Positions 22,925 to 33,892 of a stretch of 64,000 nucleotides of DNA are shown in pieces. The stretch comes from Aedes albopictus. Its lineage: Eukaryota; Arthropoda; Insecta; Diptera; Culicidae. Each line of letters starts with the position of its first letter. Positions within the stretch are counted from its first letter, which is position 1. The position numbers and the translations under genes are program-made. The notes below the pieces were generated by a model, which was not told the origin of the DNA, did no database searches, and worked only from the letters and a program-made list of their open reading frames with translations. Location: assembly GCF_035046485.1 (NCBI RefSeq), contig NC_085137.1:310321164-310385163 (forward strand). The letters run 5' to 3'.

Positions 22925-24468
22925 TAACTCCGAGTGCTTGCAGGTCCTCCTCGAGCATCGTCCATGTCTTGTGTCCGAAGAGGACCACCGGTCTTATTAG
23001 CGTCTTGTACATGTACCATACATGGTACATTTGGTGCGGGGTGATTTCCACAGATGATGCGCCTTCGTATTTCACGGCTCACGATATTGTCGGCCGTTAG
23101 CAAGGAACCGAGGTAGACAAATTCTTCTACCACCTCGAAAATATCCCCGTCTATAGTAACATCGCTGCCAAGGCTTGTCCTGTCTCGCTCAGTCCCACCT
23201 ACCAGCATATACTTTGTCTTAGTCGCATTCACCACCAGTCCTGCGTTTCAGGTGGGTGTATAGTTCTGCCAGTTGTGCTAGCAATGGATATATCCGCAAA
23301 ACAGACAAATTGACCGGATTTTGTGAAGATCGTACCCCGGCTGTTGAGCCCGGCTCGTAGCATAACAACTTCCAGGGCGATGTTGAATAGTAAGCGGGAA
23401 GTCCATCACCTTGTCGTAGTCCCCGTCGAGATTCGAATGAACTGGATTTTCCATAGCTCTGTGCGGTCGATACATTCGTATGTATGTCACATTGAAGTCG
23501 ATGAACTGGTGGTGCGTTGGGTCCTGGTATTCACGGCATTTCTAGAGGATTTGCGGTAAAGATCTGGTCCGTTGTCGACCGGCCGTCGATGAAGCAGGCT
23601 TGGTAACTTCCAATGAACTCATTCACTTTAGGTGAAGGACGACGGAAGATGATCTGGGATAGCACTTTGTAGGCGGCATTCAAAATGGTGATCGCTCGAA
23701 AGTTCTCACACATTAACTTGTCGCCTTTCTTTTGGATGGGACAGATTATCCCTTCCTTCCTGTTCGGTAACCCAGATCTTACTGATGCAGACAGGTGGCC
23801 ATTTTTTCCGGGCCCATCTTGAAGAGTTCTGCTGCGATACCGTCCTTACCAGCCGCTTTGTTGTTTTTGAGCTGGTGGATGGCATCCTTAACTTCCTTCA
23901 GCGTGGGAGTTGATTCGTTCTCGTCCTCTGCTGCGCCAACATAGTCATATTCTCCGCTGCCTTGATTCTCCGTGCCTACAATCTCTTCGTCATTCAGGTG
24001 CTCGTTGAAGTGCTACTTCCACCTTTCGATCACCTCACGTTTGTTCGTTAGGAGGCTCCCGTTCTTATCCCTGCAGATTTTGGCTTGCGACACGTAACCT
24101 TTGCGGGATGAGTTGAGCTTCTGGTAGAACTTACGTGTTTCTTGTGAACTGCTGTGCCATTTCCTCACACTCCGCTTCTTCCAGGCGGCGCTTTTTCTCC
24201 CGCGCTGCGTCCTTCTCCTCCAGAACCGCTCTGCACTCCTCGTCGACCCAATCGTTTCGTCGACTCCGTTCTACGCACCCGATAGTGCTCTCGGCTGCGT
24301 TGTTGATGGCTGCTTTGACTGTACTCCAGCAGTCTTCTAGAGGGGCCACATCGAGCACACCATCGTCCGGCAACGCTACCTCGAGATTCTGCGCGTATGC
24401 GGTGGCGACATCCGGTTGCTTCAGTCACTATAGATCGTACCGGGGCGGCCGCCAGTACTGTACATTGT
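22925..24468 (-). mobile_element. RTE-like copy C (second subfamily), minus strand, truncated
   Basis: On the minus strand the order is an endonuclease-RT linker (DDGVLDVAPLEDCW and RRNDWVDEEC near 24365-24225) and RT fingers (the NNKAAGKDGI-type region about 23850). These are followed by ENFRAITILNAAYKVLSQI (near 23710-23650), FIGSYQACFIDGRSTTDQ (about 23615-23560) and KTKYMLVGGTERDRTSLG with VEEFVYLGSLL (23220-23090). The copy stops abruptly at 22925. Frameshifts make it non-functional. Its 5' edge abuts copy D, which runs the other way, at about 24470. Confidence 0.8.
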
Positions 24469-25499
24469 TGTGGAACGTTACAAACAGAAGCAGAAACAGC
24501 AGACCCGCCTCTTTCCGAAGAAAAAAATGGCCGCCTGGACGAATTGGAGTGCGAAGAAATGGAACTGCTGTGCCGTTCCCAAAAACACGGAAGTACTACC
24601 AGAAGCTCAACGCATCCCGCAATGGTTTCGTGCCGCGAGCCGAAATATGCAATAATAAAGACAGAAGCCTCTTGACGGACAGACGTGAGGTGATCGAAAG
24701 GTGGAAGCAGCACTTCGATCAGCACCTGAATGGCGTGGAGAACATAGGCACGGGAGACCACGGCAACGGAGGAAACGACGACGCCATTGCAGCGGAGGGC
24801 GGAAATGACCCAACTCCCACGCTGAGGATAGTTAAGGATGCCATTCATCAGCTCAAAACCAACAAAGCAGCTGGTAAGGATGGTATCGCAGCAGAACTCA
24901 TCAAGATGGGCCCAGAAAAGTTGGCCACCTGTCTGCATCAGCTGATAGTCAGGATCTGGGAAACCGAACAGCTACCGGAGGAGTGGAAGGAAGGGGCAAT
25001 CTGCCCCATTCACAAGAAAGGCGACCATTTGGAATGTGAGAACTTCAGAGCGATCACTATTTTGAATGCTGCACAAAGTGCTATCCCAAATTATCTTTCG
25101 TCGTCTGTCACCTAAAACGAATGAGTTCGCGGGAAGTTATCAACCCGGCTTCATCGACGGCTGGTCGACATGTTGCGAATACCAGGTCCCAACGCATCAC
25201 CTGTACATCGATTTCAAAGCGGCATACGACAATATCGTCCGCACAGAGCTATGGAGAACATGGACGAAAACGGCTTTCAGGGGAAGCTGACTTGAATGAT
25301 AAACGCAACGATGGACGGTGTGCAAAACTGCATAAGGGTTTCGGGTGAACTATCTAGTTCATTCGAATCTCGCCGGGGACTGCGACAAGGTGACGGACTC
25401 TCATGCCTACTCTACAACATCGCTCTGGAAGGTGTGATGCGACGAGCCGAGCTCAACAGCCGGGAACGATTTTCACATTTATGTGCTTTGTGGACAATA
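24469..25499 (+). mobile_element. RTE-like copy D (second subfamily), 5' segment
   Basis: It begins with RYKQKQKQQTRLF (from about 24470) and runs through VIERWKQHFDQHLNG (about 24693-24735), NKAAGKDGIAAELIKMGPEK, GAICPIHKKGDHLECENFRA (about 24995-25055), the palm segment HHLYIDFKAAYDN (25195-25235) and GLRQGDGLSCLLYN (25378-25420). It reaches the FVDN of the catalytic loop at 25499. Here it is cut by a 3.4-kb insertion and resumes at 28876 with MDIVARTFGT. A 326-codon open frame covers part of it, but only its C-terminal half is real RT sequence. Confidence 0.8.
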
Positions 25500-25829
25500 C
25501 CCGGGTAGACGTGAATATCATAATCATATCTTAAAACGATCAAATTTTGATATCATATCTTAATATGATATTGATGAGATATTCAAAAAGTTGCCAAATA
25601 TCTGCTCAATATCTAATCGTGATATGATTTCAAAATTAGTACTTAATTTGATCTTTGGAAAGCCTAGTGCAACCCGCTGTGAGAATGTCGAAATTTCCCA
25701 ACATTGCGCATAAAAACTATTTTAAGTTTTCAACTTTAATTATGCGCCGTCCTCAAATAACGTAACGCTTCAGGAGATAGGGGTTTTATAAGTTATGTAA
25801 TGCTCCAGGGGAATAGGAAATACAGCCTA

Positions 25830-27280
25830 GGGGCTGTCCATAAACCACGTGGTCATTTTTTTGTGACTTCTCAACCCGGCTTTAGGACATTTGGTCGAAT
25901 GACATTTGGTCGAATGACGTTTGGTCGAATGACATTTGGTCGAAAGTACATTTGGTCGAACGGACATTTGGTCGAATGGACATTTGGTCGAAACCCATTT
26001 TTTGGAAGAAGAATCATATGACATTTAGTCGAATGGACATTTGGTCGAAAGGCACTAACTGATGAAGAGTTTTAAATGGAAAATAATTTTATAGATTTCG
26101 GTATAATAATTTATATGTTACTGAACTTATTCGGTTGAAAGTACGTTTGGTCGAATGGACGCTAAGCCGTATAGCAATTTGATCGTGTTTAATTATATCA
26201 AACATAAAAAAGCAAACATTGTAGTGCAGTGTAGGTTTCGGCTCTTCGTTCCAGTTTCACCATTTCATTGCGTTTTTGTGTATAACATACTGGCTTTTCC
26301 ATCAAATATTTTCCCTTCTTTTCAACATACGCTGTTCTTTCAAGTGTATTATTTGTGCTGAGAGTGGACATTATGGTTGTGATTTTTTCATCTATGATTT
26401 TTCCTTCTTTTGAACATAGACTATTCTTTCAAAATTCGTATTTGTGCTATGTTTGAATGTTATGGCTGCTGTCATTTTATCATGAATTTTTCCTTCTTTG
26501 AAACATAGGCTATTCTTTCACGTTTATTTATTTCATTGCGTTTTCCTGTACCAACTACTGAATGTTTCAGAAGCAATTTCTCCTTTTGAATACAAGCTGT
26601 TCTTCCGTTTGATATTTGGATGTTATAGCTGCAGACTTTTTCATCGGATATTTTTCCTTCTTTTAAGGACAGATTGGTTAGGATCCAAAACTCGCACATC
26701 TCTTCGTAAACAAAACCAGTGCACCTGATCTTCTTGTTTCAAGCTTATTATAAGTGAGCGAAAACAGCATTATAAAATGCACTGTCAAACTACAGTTTGC
26801 TTCTTGAGAATTGTGCGTCTGAAGTTCTGATGCACTGTTGAAGTGGGATTTCAAGACGTTTGTCCTTAAACATAGGCTATTCCTTGGCACAGTGTTGCAT
26901 ATGAACTGAACGCGAGCCAAACAACAAGTTTCAAAATGATGATTTTTTTTCAGCACTAGTCGTACATTTATTCAACGAGGCTTGCTTGGTCAATAACATA
27001 TAAATAATTATGATACCGAAATCCATAATATTATTTTCCACTCACATCTCTTTTCATCAGTTAGTGCCTTTCGACCAAATGTCCATTCGACGAATCGTCC
27101 ATTCGACTAAATGTCACATGCTTCTTTTCCCAAAAACATGGCTTTCGACCAAATGTCCATTCGACCAAATGTCCGTTCGACCAAATGTACTTTCGACCAA
27201 ATGTCATTCGACCAAACGTCATTCGACTAAATGACTTTCGACCAAATGTCATAGATTCCACGTGGTTTATGGACAGCCCC
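25830..27280. mobile_element. foldback element with arrays of TTTGGTCGAA repeats
   Basis: The terminal repeat GGGGCTGTCCATAAACCACG is inverted at both ends, with CTA duplicated outside (25827-25829, 27281-27283). Next to it each arm carries about ten copies of a 14-17-bp unit built on ACATTTGGTCGAAT (25885-26060 plus 26148, and 27066-27250). The core (26250-26900) has further imperfect repeats of a unit containing CCTTCTTTT, ACATAGRCTRTTCTTTC. The structure recalls Drosophila foldback elements, whose arms are tandem repeats; homology is not implied. Confidence 0.8.
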
Positions 27281-27760
27281 CTAGCGTTACGATCTATACA
27301 AAAAAGTTGGAGTTATCATACAAAAACACATTATGGAGGCCGCCAGATCCTAATGAACCAACCACCGAGTTCAAAAATGTCGAATTTAGCGTTACATAAC
27401 AATAAATAAATGTTCTCTTATTCCACCACAAATTTAACAAACGAGCACTGGGACAAAAAGGAAGTAGAAGTGGCCTTCATTTTCAATAAGCGGGTTTATG
27501 GATGCGGCAATTGAACCAAAAAAAAACAGAGTAATCGGCACAAAAATGCCTATAATCGATATTTGCTTTTCTTTGAAAAAAGGCACAAAAATATATGCTG
27601 AATAGATTTATTAATCTCAGTTTATAATTATTTGATTTCACTGTGAGTAAACAAGCAGAGGCTTTCTAATTGAGTCCGATGACAACATGAGCTGGACCTC
27701 GATGACGAGCTTGTATTTGTGGTACGAATCCAATAAATGAATAACCGGACAATTTGGAAA

Positions 27761-27980
27761 AAAGCATGGGTATTATGATTCCTTGCCTTATTTAATGCTG
27801 TTATAACAAAACTTTCGAAAACTTTGTAACAATAACACAGTTACCCAAAGTTTTGCTCAAACACCATTAAATTAGGCAAGGAATCATAATAGCCAAGCTT
27901 TTTGCGTCATTTCATTGCAGAATTTGAGAATTTACCTTCTCACCATATACAAATTCAGCTCATTACTACAATCTAGTACT
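27761..27980. mobile_element. palindromic MITE, copy 2
   Basis: Same family as 5929-6254: GGGTATTATGATTCCTTGCC on the left, GGCAAGGAATCATAATA on the right, then the outer right arm CTTCTCACCATA and AATCTAGTACT. The outer part of the left arm is missing. Confidence 0.75.
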
Positions 27981-28537
27981 TCACTGATTGCGTTCTATTG
28001 GTGGAAATTCGTCCTGTTTTAAGCGCAATGTCGTTTTTAAAGTTTGGATCACTAGCTTTGTTAACAATTCAGAGAATAGGCATAAAATGGGAAATCATCT
28101 AGAGAAAAGTGCTCTCTTAGTTTAGGAAAATATGCAAATTTTAATTGAGCCTTAATTTATTTTTATTTTCCATACTATCGCTTAAGTTCGCAAATTTTGG
28201 GTGGAAATTGTTTTAATATTCTGCAATAAAACATTTATCATTGGGAAATCTGAAAAATACTGCCTTAGATCAAAATTAGCTCTTCTTATTTCCATCTGCA
28301 ACATCCAGAAATTGAAAGATCTGAAAATTACTGCTCAAGATCAAAATCAGTTCTTTCCCACATTCATCTATAACATCCGAAAATTGTGAGATCTGAAAAC
28401 TACTATTCAAGATCATAATTAGTTCTTTCACACATTCATGTACAACATGGCGGGACCAAACCAACACAACTACCATGACTCGCAAACTCCTTGGAAAACG
28501 TAGAAGTTGATGCTCTTGTTACCTCCTATTTTCAGAT

Positions 28538-28612
28538 ATGAGTCGTAGTACAGTGGTAATGCCACTGCTCATAAATCACAAGGTCATAAGTTCGATTCTG
28601 GTCGTGGCCATT
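28538..28612 (+). repeat. tRNA-like segment within a DNA element
   Basis: Contains a box A-like GTAGTACAGTGGTAATG and a box B-like AAGTTCGATTCTGG at tRNA-like spacing, followed by a pyrimidine run. The arms do not form a full cloverleaf by eye, so it is a tRNA-derived relic (SINE head) and not a tRNA gene. Confidence 0.45.
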
Positions 28613-28875
28613 TTTCTTTTTTTTTACTGTACTCCATCTGTCAGATCATTTTATGATATTGGTTTGATGTGCTACAGCCCAAATCTCCTCAGATATTGGT
28701 CTGATATTATAATATCAAAATGAGATATTATTATGTTCTTCCCCATACTAATTTTTGATCTTATTTTTGATCTTTTATCTCTTATGTCAAACAAACCAAT
28801 ACCTAATTATGATCTTGAGTTCTTCACTGAGGAATATCAAATGATGATATTGTTTAGATTTTACTTCTACTCGGG

Positions 28876-29125
28876 TATGGACATTGTTGCCAGAACATTT
28901 GGAACGGTGGCAGAGCTGTACAACCCGCCTAAAACGCGAAGCAGCAAAGGTCGGCCTGGTGATGAATGCCTCAACAATAAAGTATATGCTGGTAGGCGGA
29001 ACCGAACACGATCGAATCCGTCTGGGTAGTAATGTTGTGATAGATGGGGATATCTTCGAGGTGGTGGAGGAATTCGTCTACCTCGGATCCTTACTGACGG
29101 GTGACAACAATGTGAGTCGTGAACT
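28876..29125 (+). mobile_element. RTE-like copy D, 3' segment
   Basis: Resumes copy D after the insertion: MDIVARTFGT, then KVGLVMNASTIKYMLVGG (28950-29000), RIRLGSNVVIDGD and FVYLGSLL (about 29070-29095), ending at NNVSRELRR. The remainder of the RTE tail is missing. Penelope-type sequence follows immediately. Confidence 0.8.
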
Positions 29126-29450
29126 TCGAAGGCTTGAACAACGAGCTTCATCAGGCTCTACAAAGGATCCGGTTAACACCCTTAACAAGGCTGGCGTTTA
29201 CAAAATTAGTTGCTCCCATTGCGACAAGGTCTACGTTGGTCAAACAAAACGCTTTCTGGAGGCTAGATTCAGGGAACATATGCCGAAGGTAGGAAAGGCG
29301 CCGAAGACAGTGAGTAGAGGTTTGCAATACGATTTCAGGTCCAAAGTTGCGGAACATGTCTTTGAGGAGGGTCACCCTGTCACTACAGAGGATATTCATA
29401 TTTTGCGAAATGTAACTAAGGATCAAGGAAATGGAAGTTCGTGATTTTAA
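29126..29450 (+). mobile_element. Penelope-like element GIY-YIG endonuclease fragment
   Basis: The frame contains GVYKISCSHCDKVYVGQTKR, then FREH and VAEHVFEEGHPV. These are the hallmarks of the GIY-YIG endonuclease domain at the C terminus of Penelope-like retroelements (the GIY/YIG pair appears as GVY...YVG). The RT part is absent. The fragment is in frame with the upstream RTE remnant, so one open frame (28884-29444) reads from RTE RT sequence into GIY-YIG. The right end abuts the palindrome at 29451. Confidence 0.8.
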
Positions 29451-30418
29451 CAGGGGATAGACAAAATGATCGGGACAGGCAAAATTTTCAGTTTTCAAAA
29501 AATGGTTGAATTGCTGTAACTTTTTGAAAAGTGCATCAAAAAATCTAATATTTACATTGATTGATTGATTTGTCTTTATTAAAGAGACTTTCAGCCCTTG
29601 GCTGGTTCGTCTCTATATAATATTTACACTGTAAGTTGATCAATTAGTTGTAAATCAATGGTCCAATTTTGAGAAAGATCGGGTTATTCTACATGAAGTT
29701 AGAAAGATTCTAGAAAAAGTCATAATTATCCGATAGCCAACTTTGAACTGTTGTATCTCCGGATTCATTGAACCGAATGCAATGAACCGTTCATGACTCA
29801 TATAATAAACTTTGAAAAAAGTTTGACTAAACTTGAAATTATAAATAAGAAATCAAGTTACAGCGGTTTTATTTATTTTATATGATTTTTAAGTAAATTG
29901 GTCTAATTCTAATATGCTTCCCATTATTTTTTCATTTTTTTTGCTGGTTATTTTGCTACTTCCTTTCAAAACATATCTATATTCAAGTCAATTTAGGGGA
30001 ATATAACTGAACTATAATTATCATCTTGAATTTTGAAACGATGTTGAAGTTTTGGATAATTTGGCGTTTTATTATCTATAATCTTATCGCTATAATTTTC
30101 TTCCGTGTGATCAATTTTAGGTTATGTCAAAAAAAAAACATGAACACTCAAAATTGCATTGCATTTGGTTAATTGAATCTGAAGATATAGCAGTTTAAAG
30201 TTGGTTATCGGATAGTTACGACTTTTTCTAGATGTTTTCTAACTTCATGTAGAATAGGCCGATCTTTCCCAAAATTGGACAGTTGATTAACAACTAGTTG
30301 ATCAGCTTACAGTAAAAAAAATAGATTTTTTAATGCACTTTTCAAAAAGTTACAACAATTCGACATTTTTTTGAAAACTGTAGATTTTACCTGTCTCGAT
30401 CATTTTGTCTATCCCCTG
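29451..30418. mobile_element. 0.97-kb palindromic element with CAGGGGATAGACAAAATG ends
   Basis: The ends CAGGGGATAGACAAAATGAT are inverted, and the arms remain complementary for about 300 bp, through GTGCATYAAAAAATCTA and TCATGTAGAATA. A TA follows the right end (30419-30420); the left flank is AA, perhaps a mutated TA. It is probably a Tc1/mariner-type non-autonomous element. A 61-bp SINE fragment is nested in the left arm. Confidence 0.8.
29557..29617 (-). mobile_element. 5'-truncated SINE fragment
   Basis: It is flanked by an 11-bp duplication TAATATTTACA (29546-29556, 29618-29628). The inserted sequence reads TTGTCTTTATTAAAGAGACT and GCCCTTGGCTGGTTCGTCTC on the plus strand. It is related to the 3' parts of 40402-40459 and 45351-45468, so the SINE lies on the minus strand. 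Confidence 0.7.
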
Positions 30419-30539
30419 TATATGTACGAGTCAGAATAATGTCGAAAATAGAAAAAAAAATGCATCGTCAATTATAGACTCCACCTCACGAATATCTACT
30501 GGGCCAACCAGGAATGGTCTTACTGAATAAAAACCCAGA

Positions 30540-32960
30540 TTAATCCACCTGTGATAGTGCCTTTCTCGTCGAATATGTACTCATGAACTTTTCGTCGACG
30601 TTAGCCAAAATTTTCCTGAATCCTGAAAACACTTCATATAGAAAAGCAACAATTTTAACAAAGCCATCATCGATTTTCGAAGCTTATTGATGATACAGGT
30701 TCAACAGCAAAACAGAGATGAAAAACATCAGACCTCTCAGTTGACTGTTTGACCACCTTAAACCTAGCCGTGTATTGGGGTCATTATGACCCCATCCCAT
30801 CCACTACGGCAGCGGGGTGAGCGCCAGCTAATGCATAAGGTTAACTTTATTCACAATCACAGATCACTTTGTGATCTTCGCCAATGTTTATTTCAGCACA
30901 CTTTAGGCTATATTTTATTATCATTGGTAACATGATTCATGTTAAATTTCACCTTCTTGCGAGAAAAATGCATTCAAATTCTTGAATTTCATTTCCATTC
31001 AAATTTCAATCGCAATAAGAAAAGTGAGGGCTCAACCAGCCGCCCCCAAATTGTGAGCAGTAATTTTAGAAGCATAAGGAGATTGAAGATTGAAAATCTG
31101 TATAAGGTGTTGATGCGATTAAATTATATTTTTTCCATAAAACGTTGATCCATCCTGCTATACGTTTACACCGCAGGAATCTGAAATGGTGTGATTTGAA
31201 AAGATCGTTTTGGTCACGATTTTGTTCTCTTGCATATATAATCTCATAATCTTACCCAACGTTTACGTTTACATGCTATCAAAAAAGCCACAGTTTGATT
31301 TATCGCGTTGACATTTATTTTGTTCACCTTTATAATTCCGCTATTTGATGTGCAGCTGGCATGGGTTTTGTTAAATTTTGCGTTTGATCACTTCCGGCGG
31401 GACACCTGCAACCGATTCCGGTTATCTCAAATATGGTCTGAGACTATATTTTTGTCAACTGTTCAACGGGTTACCTGAAAAGCCGAAATTTGATGTGATC
31501 TAAGGCTATTTTCTTACTAACCGTTCGGCAAATTTTTGAAAAAAGCCGCGATTTTATGTTTTGCATGCGTGATTTTGATTCACTTCTATTAAATCACTTT
31601 CGATGGAACACCCGCAACCGATTCCGAAACATTATTACAAGTTCTAGATGTGGCCTGAGACTATTTTCTTGTCCGTTCATCATATTATCAAAAACGCCGC
31701 TATGGTTTAGTTCCCTTCTATATTTTACCACTTCCAACGCATTACTCGTCTTGTTACCAGTTCTGTAACACTACTGGTTCTCCCAAATATGGTCTGAGAT
31801 TATTTGTTAATTAACCGTTTATCTTATTACTGAATAAGTCATTGATATGTCGCATGTATTGGTTCTCTTTTACATTTAACCATTTCTAGTGGGACACCCG
31901 TAATCGGTTCCGTAACAGACTGATATGGCTTGCGTCTATTTTCTTGCAACTGTTCACCATAAGTTCACATAAAAAGCCGTGATTTGAGCTATCGCATGCA
32001 TGGGTTTGGTGTCACTTCCGACCCGGAACCGGTTGCGGAACACTATCGATAGTCTCTTAAATAGTCTGAGCCTATTTGCTTGCTAAAGTTTATCAGGTTA
32101 TCAAAAAAGTCATGGGTTTGGTTCAATTTTATATTTAGCCGCTTTCGGAGGCATACTCGGAACTAATTTCGGCACTACTGACAGCCCATAATGTGGTCTA
32201 AGCCTTCTTCTTCAATAACCGGTCATCAAGTTGTCAAAAAAGCCGCGATTTGATGTGCCGTATGCAAAAGTTTTGTCAACTTTTATATAAGGCCATTTTG
32301 TGTGGGACATCCGGAACCGGTTCCGAAAAACTACCGGTTCAAATATGGTCTGAGACTGTTTTCTTGCTAACTGTCCATCAGGTTATCGAAATTGCCGCAA
32401 TTTGATGTGTCGCATGCATGGATTTGATTCACTTTTATATTTGTCCACTTCCGACGGGATACCCGCAACCGGTTCCGAAACACTACCGGTTCAGATATGG
32501 TCTGAGACTGTTTTCTTACATACTGTTAATCAGGTTATCGAAAATGCCGCAGTTTGATGTGTCGCATGTATATGTTTGTTACATTTTTATGTATGGCCCC
32601 TTCCAAGGGTACTGGTCCGGAACACGTAAATGGTCATAACTCCGGAACGACTGGACCGATCCGAACCATTTTCAATGGGAAACAATGGGACCAGATTCCG
32701 CGTCGAATGAACCGTCGGTCATTAAAATCGGTTGAGGTTTACTGCCAAAAAGTGATGTGAGTTTTTTTTACACATACACACATACACACATACACACACA
32801 CATGCACACACACAGACACCACCTCAATTCGTCGAGCTGAGTTGATTGGTATATGTGACTTGACCCTCCGGGCCTTCTATCAAAATGTCATTTTTGGAGT
32901 GAACATATAGCCTTTCCAGTACACTTAGTGTACGAGAAACGCAAAAAGTTTTAATTTGTT
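30540..32960. repeat. large repeat with about ten tandem units of 130-155 bp, copy 1
   Basis: The first part (30540-31270) is homologous to 36690-37320, for example GTCGAATATGTACTCATGA and TCGTCGACGTTAGC. From 31290 to 32600 about ten diverged units follow. Each contains a TTTGATGTGTCGCATGCATG-like word, CACTTCCGRCGGGACACCCG, ACCGGTTCCGAAACACTACC and TATGGTCTGAGACTATTTTC. The block ends in a distinct tail with a CA-rich microsatellite (32770-32822) and CAATTCGTCGAGCTGAG. No coding sequence. Probably a mosquito-specific satellite-bearing repeat. Confidence 0.7.
32768..32822. repeat. ACACAC/ACACAT microsatellite
   Basis: An interrupted run of CA dinucleotides, with CATACA variants, of about 55 bp. 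Confidence 0.9.
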
Positions 32961-33125
32961 CAAATAAGTGTGAGAGTCTTAGAACAATTTTGGAGACATG
33001 TCTATCATCTCTTCCACTTGTTTAGAGTTGTCTTGTATCTGTGCACATCAGAATGTAATGACATAGTATATGAAAGTTGTACTGAAATAGAGCTAGAGAA
33101 AATTTTCAGATGTTGAGGACCTATA

Positions 33126-33615
33126 GGGTAGAAGTTTCAGTTTTGGCCAGCCCAGAGTGTTGGCCATAGTGCGGTATTCAGCCTGTTACGATCTTAATCG
33201 GCATACATTTATTTTTTACTAGTAGTAGATTCTAATATAATATGATGATTACAGCTGTGAAAACCATACATTTTGATTGAAAACTGGAAGAAAAAAATAA
33301 TTTTCCTTAAAAATTCAGCTTCCATATATCTATTTTGGCCAGGGTGCTTCTAATTTGACCACTCCCATAAGAAATACACGTGATTGGCCAAAATAGAAAC
33401 CAAAGCTGAGAATATAGCCAAAACTGCGGCAATGCTTCTATTTTGACCAGTGCCACTTTTAATACAAAAATCAAGTATTAGCTTGATTTTTGCAATTTTC
33501 TAATAAAGTATAGATCGAAACCTTTCATTTGACACATTGGTAGTTTTCATTGGATTATTAATTATTTTTATAAAAATTATTTCCCTTAGACTGGCTAAAA
33601 TCGGTGCCCGCACCC
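33126..33615. mobile_element. probable MITE with GGGTAGAAG/GGGTGCGGG ends
   Basis: TA lies at both junctions (33124-33125, 33616-33617). Imperfect inverted ends begin GGGT and share GTTTTGGCCAG or its variant ATTTTAGCCAG about 15 bp in. TTTTGGCCAG-like words recur inside on both strands. The terminal GGGTA resembles 41115-42057. Confidence 0.5.
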
Positions 33616-33741
33616 TACTGGAGATTTTTTTTTGTAACTACACCATAGACTTCCACTTTGTGACTTCCATCGTGAGATAATGTTAATTTCATTGGAACTC
33701 TTGACTTTCGATTACAAATTTCTAAGATGATTCCTTGGGTG

Positions 33742-33880
33742 TTTTTTTTTTATAGAATAAGAAAATCTGCAGCAGATACCCAAAAGGTGGTTCCTCGGGT
33801 TATGTGGGGATCGACCCACTAAAAACTCATTCTCTCTCTTCCTTACCTTCGCGGTACGCCCGTTAGGGTTGACTTCGAGA
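33742..33880 (-). mobile_element. 139-bp SINE-like insertion
   Basis: A perfect 12-bp duplication ATTCCTTGGGTG flanks the insert (33730-33741, 33881-33892). On the minus strand it carries a box B-like GTGGGTCGATCCCCAC and ends in ten A residues. This is a retroposed, probably tRNA-derived, short element. I do not recognise the family. Confidence 0.65.
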
Positions 33881-33892
33881 ATTCCTTGGGTG

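Larger units (their letters stand above)
25500..28875. mobile_element. 3.4-kb element with CCCGRGTAGA ends inserted in RTE copy D
   Basis: A TA duplication flanks the element exactly (25498-25499, 28876-28877). The terminal inverted repeat is CCCGGGTAGACGTGAA on the left against CCCGAGTAGAAGTAAA on the right strand. Collapsing the element and one TA rejoins the RT active-site region of copy D. The outer parts are rich in GATATCATATC words. The interior carries other nested insertions: the foldback element at 25830-27280, a palindromic MITE at 27761-27980 and a tRNA-like segment near 28538-28612. Confidence 0.8.

Noticed and set aside
24165..24938. 257-codon minus-strand frame
   Set aside because: It crosses the junction between two opposed RTE copies. 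Only a short part is sense RT sequence, and the rest is antisense.
25885..26060. Regular TTTGGTCGAA repeats resembling a CRISPR-like array
   Set aside because: Units abut without unique spacers, the array is mirrored at 27066-27250, and the genome is eukaryotic. It is the arm of a foldback element.
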